Assembly (NCBI GenBank): GCA_951230915.1
Contig: OX579636.1
Location: 24,549,567 to 24,613,566 of the forward strand
Reading direction: 5' to 3'
From: Antitrichia curtipendula
Taxonomy: Eukaryota; Streptophyta; Bryopsida; Hypnales; Leucodontaceae
DNA length: 64,000 bases
The notes beneath the pieces are model-generated. The model saw only the letters and a program-made list of their open reading frames with translations, was not told the origin of the DNA and did no database searches. Of the stretch, positions 58,101-64,000 are shown piece by piece. A program made the position numbers and the translations under genes. Position 1 is the stretch's first letter. Each line of letters opens with the position of its first letter.

Positions 58101-61100
58101 CTCCTGTAGGAATGTTGGACCAATGGAAGTGAAGTCGACCACCTGCACCACCGCCACCACCCACTCGACCCCCGTGGCCTCCTGCGCTGGACAGTATGGA
58201 CTCGTTCCCCATTAGCAAAGTCTGCAGAAACAGAAGCAGGCTGCCACCAGAGCCTCCGCCTGGGTCACCTATCTCTGGACCTCCATCACCTCCGCGAAGT
58301 GATGCGTTGAAACTCCCGCCATCCGCAGAAAGGACTCCAAAAATCTCCACTTTGGTGATAGGGTGTTCGATGGAACCCATAACTGGAAAAAGTCATAAGA
58401 ATGCAATGATCAATAGACTGCAATGGAAGTTTTCACAGATGCTCATTGTCATAATAGACAGTTTTACAGCGTCAAACCCTTCTAACCTACACCCTCGCTT
58501 CACTAAAGGCCACTATAGATAACACAGGTCGAGGCAACAAGAAATCCTAGTCCTTGATTGGTGCAAAAATCAATTCTATTCGTATTACCTTGTCTTGTTC
58601 AATGTCGACTGTATACTAATCCAAATAACATGGAAGAAGTGACCCTTACATGGCTGTAAAAATTACACATACTATGCCTTCTCCTGTCTGCGCATATGAA
58701 CTTATGAACCACTTACCTCAAGTAACTGAACACAAGTATTTGAAAATCTTATTCGAAGGCATGCTGAATGAGTATGCAATTGGTTTAAAATAGCATGTCC
58801 AAGATGCAGGAAGTTATTCCCGCACCTAGATAACGACCAAGGGATAAGATAGTGAAAACATAAGAACACCATGAAGCTCACCTATGATACCGCCTCCAGC
58901 ACTGTAGTCCCCAGAACTTGCATTGCCACTGCCACTACCACTGCCGAACTCACAGGGAAGCGAATTGTTGCCATAGACTGCACCCCCAGCTGAGAAGCTG
59001 CCTTTGTAATAGCCCTGACCACCTCGCCCACCATGTCCCGCGCCACCTCCGACCCCAACGGGTTCAAATGCTCCTTTGCCAAGCCCTCCCTCGCAACCTG
59101 ACAGGTTTCATCCACTACATGAGTCTACGCAAAGTTTGCAAGGAAGCTCACGACAAAGAATTACTGATGAAACATAAGTGAATAGAAACCTTCACAAAAC
59201 CATGTAGAGGCTTCTTCTTATTTCAAACAATTTAAAAAATCTAGATGCTCACAGTTTTGCAAAAGTCGGCAACGCATAAATAAGTAGTAAGCAAAAATAA
59301 AGATTGAAAAAATATGTGGAATAATCCTTGAATTTTGTGTCATAGCTTAGCCCCTAAGTGTTCTAAATGCCCATATTACATGGCCAAAAGAGGCCGCTTC
59401 TATTATAGGAGATGAAATAAATGATTAAGGAAGCGACAAAGGAACAAGGGAACAAAATATACCAATTGAAAGAAGAGATCATGCCCTACAATTCTGAATA
59501 CGATAGAAATATGTATTAAAAGTTACTAAAACCGATGTTAGGTCTTCAAGGTGGACTCTCTGTTTTTAGCTTGGGCATCTTAAAACTTAATGTAGTGCAC
59601 AACAATGAAAATGTCAATTGCAATTGCTAAAGAGAAACACCTAAAGCTGACGCCGAAAGACGGCCTCTGATTGAGATTGTCTTGACTCGCTGAACATGAA
59701 TGGCACTTCCTAGGACAGTACCATTGATGTGCACATCTTCAACGCGGCAGATCTGAACAATTCGATCATCAAAATTCAGTATAATGAGATCTGCCTTTTA
59801 GAGCCACAAGTTCTAAAGGCCTCGTATTATTAGATCACGATACGTAGCACTGCAAGGTCTTCGTATTTATAACGTCACAAGACCTATCAGAAGCCCCCAT
59901 TAGGTCTTCGTATACACAAGCCAGACTTTCAGTAAATACAGAGTTAAAATCTCAGCGCAAGCTGATGTCCTCAGTATGAAATTCTATTCCATAGGTGCCC
60001 AGTTCATAACATGCATTTGTGAATGGAAGCCCAGAGTCACTGTAGTACTTCATACTATATTTTGGTAAACAGAAAATCTCTGTTTGCATAAACTCAGTGA
60101 AGCTTCAAAGTCATGCTGTGGAGTACCTGCAACGTCAATGGGGATGATACGTTGAGTGTACAGTCCTCAGAAGGCGTAAGAATCTCTTCCGGGCAGATGT
60201 TGTTATCACAATATACTTTTGTGATCCTGCATTCGTAGTTTTAAACATTATCAATAAGAAAATGAAACCAATCAAGTTTACAAATCAAGTCATGAAACTA
60301 ATCAGAGTGGATGAGAAGCTCTCAGACACACTTTTCTGAATTCCAGATCTGATGGTGCATGTAGCGATGCAAAAACTAACCCTTCTTTAATTGGAGAGTC
60401 TACTTCAAGTGGCGCCTGCATCAGTGCTCCTTTAGCGACCTGGGCAACCAAACTCATCTCTTTAACAAAAAACTCGATTTGCAAACGCACGAGACAAAGA
60501 AAACATAAGTTTCTGAAATGAAAATAACAATAGCTCATCGAGTCATTCCTCAAAGATAACTCCCAAAGCAATTTCAAGCTGACTCGCGACTCACATGTAC
60601 AGTGTAGAACAAGGAAAGAAATAGTCGTTGCGCTCTTAAAGAGTCACCAGGACCAGAAAGCTTCAGCAACCCCTGCCCATGAATTCCCAAATTCGCACTG
60701 GATTCGATCACAGATCCTTCCTGGAACAAACACCATGACTTTCAGTCAGAAAAACAACAATAATAGACTTCTATTTAACCACATACAATGAAGTTCAAGT
60801 TTAAAACTCGGTTTAGGTTCAGTATACTCACCCGTAAAATAACTAAGTTGCTTGTCTCAATAGTGGAAGTAGCCAACATGAAATCATCCGGAGTGCCGTC
60901 GACTTTGATGGTCGAATTCCACATCAGCAGCATCTTTACAGTCAACTTGAGAGCCCCATACACCTTGATAGTGGAATCACTCATAAGCACCTCCTCCGCG
61001 ACTAACTCAAACACGGAGGTTGAATACATAGCCAGACCAAAGCTAAGAAGGCCTCCCGACTGCAATGTTATCATAGAACGAACCTGCACCAAATATCTAC

Positions 61101-63746
61101 CATGAAGTAAATAACCAATTGCAACTCTTGTAAAGAGTACCCGGCTATATTTCAATGTTCAACGGTCGTGTCAGAATAGTTATAAGGAAAACATGGTTGA
61201 CGCCTCAACATCCGCTCCAAGAGGATGTCTCATATGCAAGCACAGAAGCGTCGATTATTCCAGCGGCACCCAATTGTATCGTCAGATTGACTAGCAGGTT
61301 CCCAAATCATCAACTTTCTTATGCAACCGGGATGAATTATCCAGAGAATAATCAACTTCCATAAACAAAAACATCTTCTGACTGAGTGAACCAGAATACA
61401 AATGTTTGCAACCGCATTGCAGCAGACGAACGAGAACTACTACAGGAGGAGGAGGGGAAGAAAATCAACAAAGTAGAAGACCCAAAGAAAGTTGATCATG
61501 TACCTGCACTCTACTCCAGAGCAGTGGAACCAAAACACTGGCATTGTTCTCCACAATCACTTCCGACCAGAGAGGGTGATTGGGAAACTCATACAGCAGC
61601 GTGTCAGTCACAGTTCCTTTGTTGCCATTTGAGACACGCAAAGATGAGGAGAAAATATCGTAGCGTGTGCCAGATGCTCCGTTGTTATGAGGACAGGCGA
61701 AACTATCACCACCTGCAGGCAAAAAACAAGACAATGATGCGTCTCTCTATTCCAGTCCAAAAAAGAAGGCCATGCGCACACATTATCCCCTCGAGGACCA
61801 AGTTGGGCCTCATGTTCATTTTAAAAGTTTCGAGTAGTTCATGTGGAGATTTTCCTCTGTCCAATTTTATGTGATTTTTGACCAACACATGCCGTGTTCT
61901 TCATTGATTCTGGTAATACGAAATTTGGCCCCATCAGAATTATATTTTCAAGAGTATGATCAATTCGTCATATTAAACCATGAATCCTTGGTCCTTCGGG
62001 GGTTAAGAGCTCAAAATCTTTACTTAAAAAATGGGAGGACCTAATGCGCATAGTGGTCTTGACTGAAGGTTCTAACCATGATAGCGGACAGTCACACCAT
62101 CAATCCTCATTGAGCAGATGGCAATTCGACCCCCTGAAGCACCTCCTCGACCAGAACCACCAATTGCACTGATTTGTCCGTTCCCTTTTCTGCATCCAAG
62201 ATGTACTAGGTCTTCTGTTGTCAAAACCTCTACCGGAGTAAATGTGAAAGAAAGACGGCATTGAATAAATGGCTGAGGGTTACTTTAGATTGCACAGACC
62301 GAAGGAACAAGCTTAAAATTTGGAAAACCATCGTGTGCACCTAAGGGAAAGATAACAAGTTGGAAATAATCCATTACACCCATGACCCCTTATGACGCAT
62401 TTATGGCTCCAAACGTCTAATCCACCTAAAAGGGGTAACTTGAAACCTTGTTATCTCAATTTGATTTTTAGTCTGCCCCATAGAAGCCATAAAATCACCA
62501 CCTCTTCACGCTCCTCCTTCTAGTATAAAGTAGACATTAAACAAACTGAGGTAACACAACTAAAAATTAATTTTTGCACCAATCAAGGTGTAGGATTTCC
62601 TCTCATCTCAACCTTGCTGCTTCAGCCAGTGCAATCTAAAGAGGCCCTCTAAACAAGTCAAGTGCAAACAAGAACGAAAAAGTACCCCCTAGTTTTGAGT
62701 ACTTTGCACATGACATTGGTTCAAATTATAAGTTTGTTATCTCAAGCCTTTGTTGCTTCGACTCGTGCAGTCTAAAGTAGCCTGTAGAGGCTCCAAAACC
62801 AATGGCGACATCGTCATTGACATTGCAACCACTCAAAAAGCAAAAACTTGACCCATTTGCGAAGTTTGGACCTGACTCACATTCGAGAAGCCTGAACGAA
62901 AAGACTGCCCCCAGATCCCCCACCCCCAGATCCCCCAACCGTGCCCCCATCCGCTTCAATTGAGCCATTGATGACCAATATGCCCACCACCGTCACATTC
63001 GCACGGCCTCCTCCTTTCCCACCAAGCTCACTATACTTGACAGTCGTCCCGCCAGTGCTGCCAAAGTCCCAGGGCTTCATCAGAGTCGACCAGCCATACA
63101 TGTCCCCACCCCATACATCTCGCTGATCTTTACTCGGATCCTTTAAACAGGAAGCTCCTCGACCGCCATGGCCAGCTCCTGCTCCGTCCACTCCTGACGG
63201 CGTCCCACTCGCCCCCGAAGGCGGCTTGCCTCCAAAAGCACTGCAATTCAGACTCGCATGGTCTCCGACGTTCACATTCGCAGCTTCCACCCACAGGGAG
63301 CTGCTTCTCACGGTGGAATTCGCACCGAGGTTCAAGTCTCCGTTCAAAAGAATGGTGACGCTGCATCCAGGCGTCACGCAGCCGATGAGCACGTTGGGTT
63401 GAATCTCCAGAGTGCCATTTCCAATCAGGAGGGTGTCGTCTCCAGTGAAGGAGACGGGTTGTGACAAGGAACAGACGTTGTCCAGGGAACCTGTTCCGGA
63501 GAGGTCATCTTCACAGGAAAGGGATTGCAGTCTGTAATTGGCAAGGAGAGCTGGTGTCAATGGCAGAGTTGGCATTTGCCTGAAAGCATGACGATTCTCC
63601 CATTGGGAATGGTGCAACTGGATGGACCATTCGGAATGCAGCCCAGATGGAGCAACTGCTGTGGCGAAACTGGCACTGGAAGGGGAGACGATGTGCACAA
63701 GCAATAAGGTCAAAATTTGAATGGAGATGAAACCATGGGCCGCCAT
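52155..63746 (-). CDS. large glycine-rich plasma-membrane/cell-surface protein (21 exons)
   Basis: Homologous by recognition to Arabidopsis At5g11700/At5g47020/At4g32920; function unknown. Exons in transcript order: 63746-62881, 62189-62077, 61712-61504, 61083-60832, 60720-60595, 60439-60381, 60226-60127, 59752-59641, 59097-58882, 58382-58055, 57596-57500, 56892-56784, 56440-56169, 55738-55611, 55494-55260, 55085-54897, 54304-54021, 53810-53600, 53326-53084, 52801-52722, 52317-52155. The sum is 4392 nt, 1463 residues, in frame throughout. A signal peptide (1-28) comes first. A long extracellular region follows with Gly-rich clusters (HGGRG, GGGGSGGS, GGGGGAGG) and the conserved DVWGGDMYGWSTL and FHWSNIPTG. 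Then come a Cys-rich EGF/ephrin-receptor-like segment (from about 816, CPPGLHGIFCKECPVG), a TM helix near 895-918, a cytosolic stretch (SEYDHACLRSCRSRALYEG), and further TM helices after 1303. Length is as in Arabidopsis. Confidence 0.93.
61783..62006. mobile_element. TTAA-bounded element 10, inside intron 2 of the glycine-rich gene
   Basis: A 224-bp element with ends TTATCCCCTCGAGGACCAAG and the inverse of TTAACCCCCGAAGGACCAAG (16 of 20). It fills most of the 364-bp intron 61713-62076. Non-coding. Confidence 0.6.
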
Positions 63747-64000
63747 GCTGCACCCTCATAATACATTCCTTATCAGGGTTTAGGCTCCCACATCATGTGA
63801 TCGCCACGCCCTTCTGCTCCAACCCCCATGCTTCAAACTCAACAGCAACCTAAAAAGCTTCCCAGAGAAAAAATTCCAGATTCTCTAGTTGCCAAACGAT
63901 CAGCCGCTGTAATGTGCCAAGAAGATTACGCTCCAAGTGGGTTTGCTCAGTTGCTCTGGAAATAAGAGTCACAGAGGGAAGTGTTACACTTTGACAAACT
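63747..64000. other. 5' flank of the glycine-rich gene
   Basis: Promoter or 5' UTR region of the - strand gene, cut by the window end. No site is claimed. Confidence 0.4.

Noticed and set aside
58006..58380. Gly-rich 124-residue frame as a separate small protein
   Set aside because: It is exon 10 of the large glycine-rich gene; flanking splice sites and frame join it to exons 9 and 11.

Overview
The window is nuclear DNA from a streptophyte, most likely a land plant. It carries intron-containing genes with GT-AG splice sites and plant-typical proteins: a type II metacaspase, a RECQL5-type RecQ helicase, a pTAC16-like plastid protein and a large plant glycine-rich membrane protein of the Arabidopsis At5g11700 kind. 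There is also an ARP4 exon and plant-style DNA transposons. A non-seed plant (for example a bryophyte) would fit the short introns and the DUF1697 gene, but the sequence does not settle the lineage. Intergenic DNA is strongly AT-rich and packed with small non-autonomous transposons. Nothing prokaryotic (operons, CRISPR, phage) and no clear rRNA or tRNA gene was seen.

Layout. 0.8-4.5 kb is a compact gene pair on the + strand: metacaspase (1241-2899, intronless) and a two-exon DUF1697 protein (3448-4159). Each has a duplicated stretch directly upstream, and a 22-bp minisatellite follows. A four-transmembrane protein lies on the - strand at 6.8-7.3 kb. 9-24 kb is a gene-poor transposon zone with a long-inverted-repeat element, a Stowaway-like MITE, a poly(A) retroposon, a CACTA-type element, a foldback and several TTAA-bounded elements. 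24.9-31.9 kb is RECQL5 (+, 20 exons). 33.6-34.3 kb holds two more MITEs. 35.1-37.6 kb is the pTAC16-like gene (-, 5 exons). 38.2-39.3 kb is a decayed second copy of the RECQL5 5' end. 39.4-44.4 kb is again transposons. 45.15-45.24 kb is an isolated ARP4 exon. 46.1-47.3 kb is a broken RG-rich coding region. 48.4-49.6 kb is an unrecognised - strand gene with internal duplications. 52.2-63.7 kb is one 21-exon - strand gene for a 1463-residue glycine-rich membrane protein.

The genes do not form one pathway; they are ordinary neighbours: protease, genome maintenance, plastid nucleoid/thylakoid and cell surface. The main unexplained signal is a family of about ten elements, 0.2-1.0 kb long, all bounded by TTAA followed by CCC(C/T)T-type inverted termini. 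That arrangement is characteristic of piggyBac-type transposition, which is not a standard component of land-plant genomes. Other points are the start-codon-spanning repeat array at the metacaspase, a GC-AG intron in RECQL5, and gene fragments in several states of decay. Exon models were built by hand from splice consensus, reading frame and remembered family similarity; no search was run.
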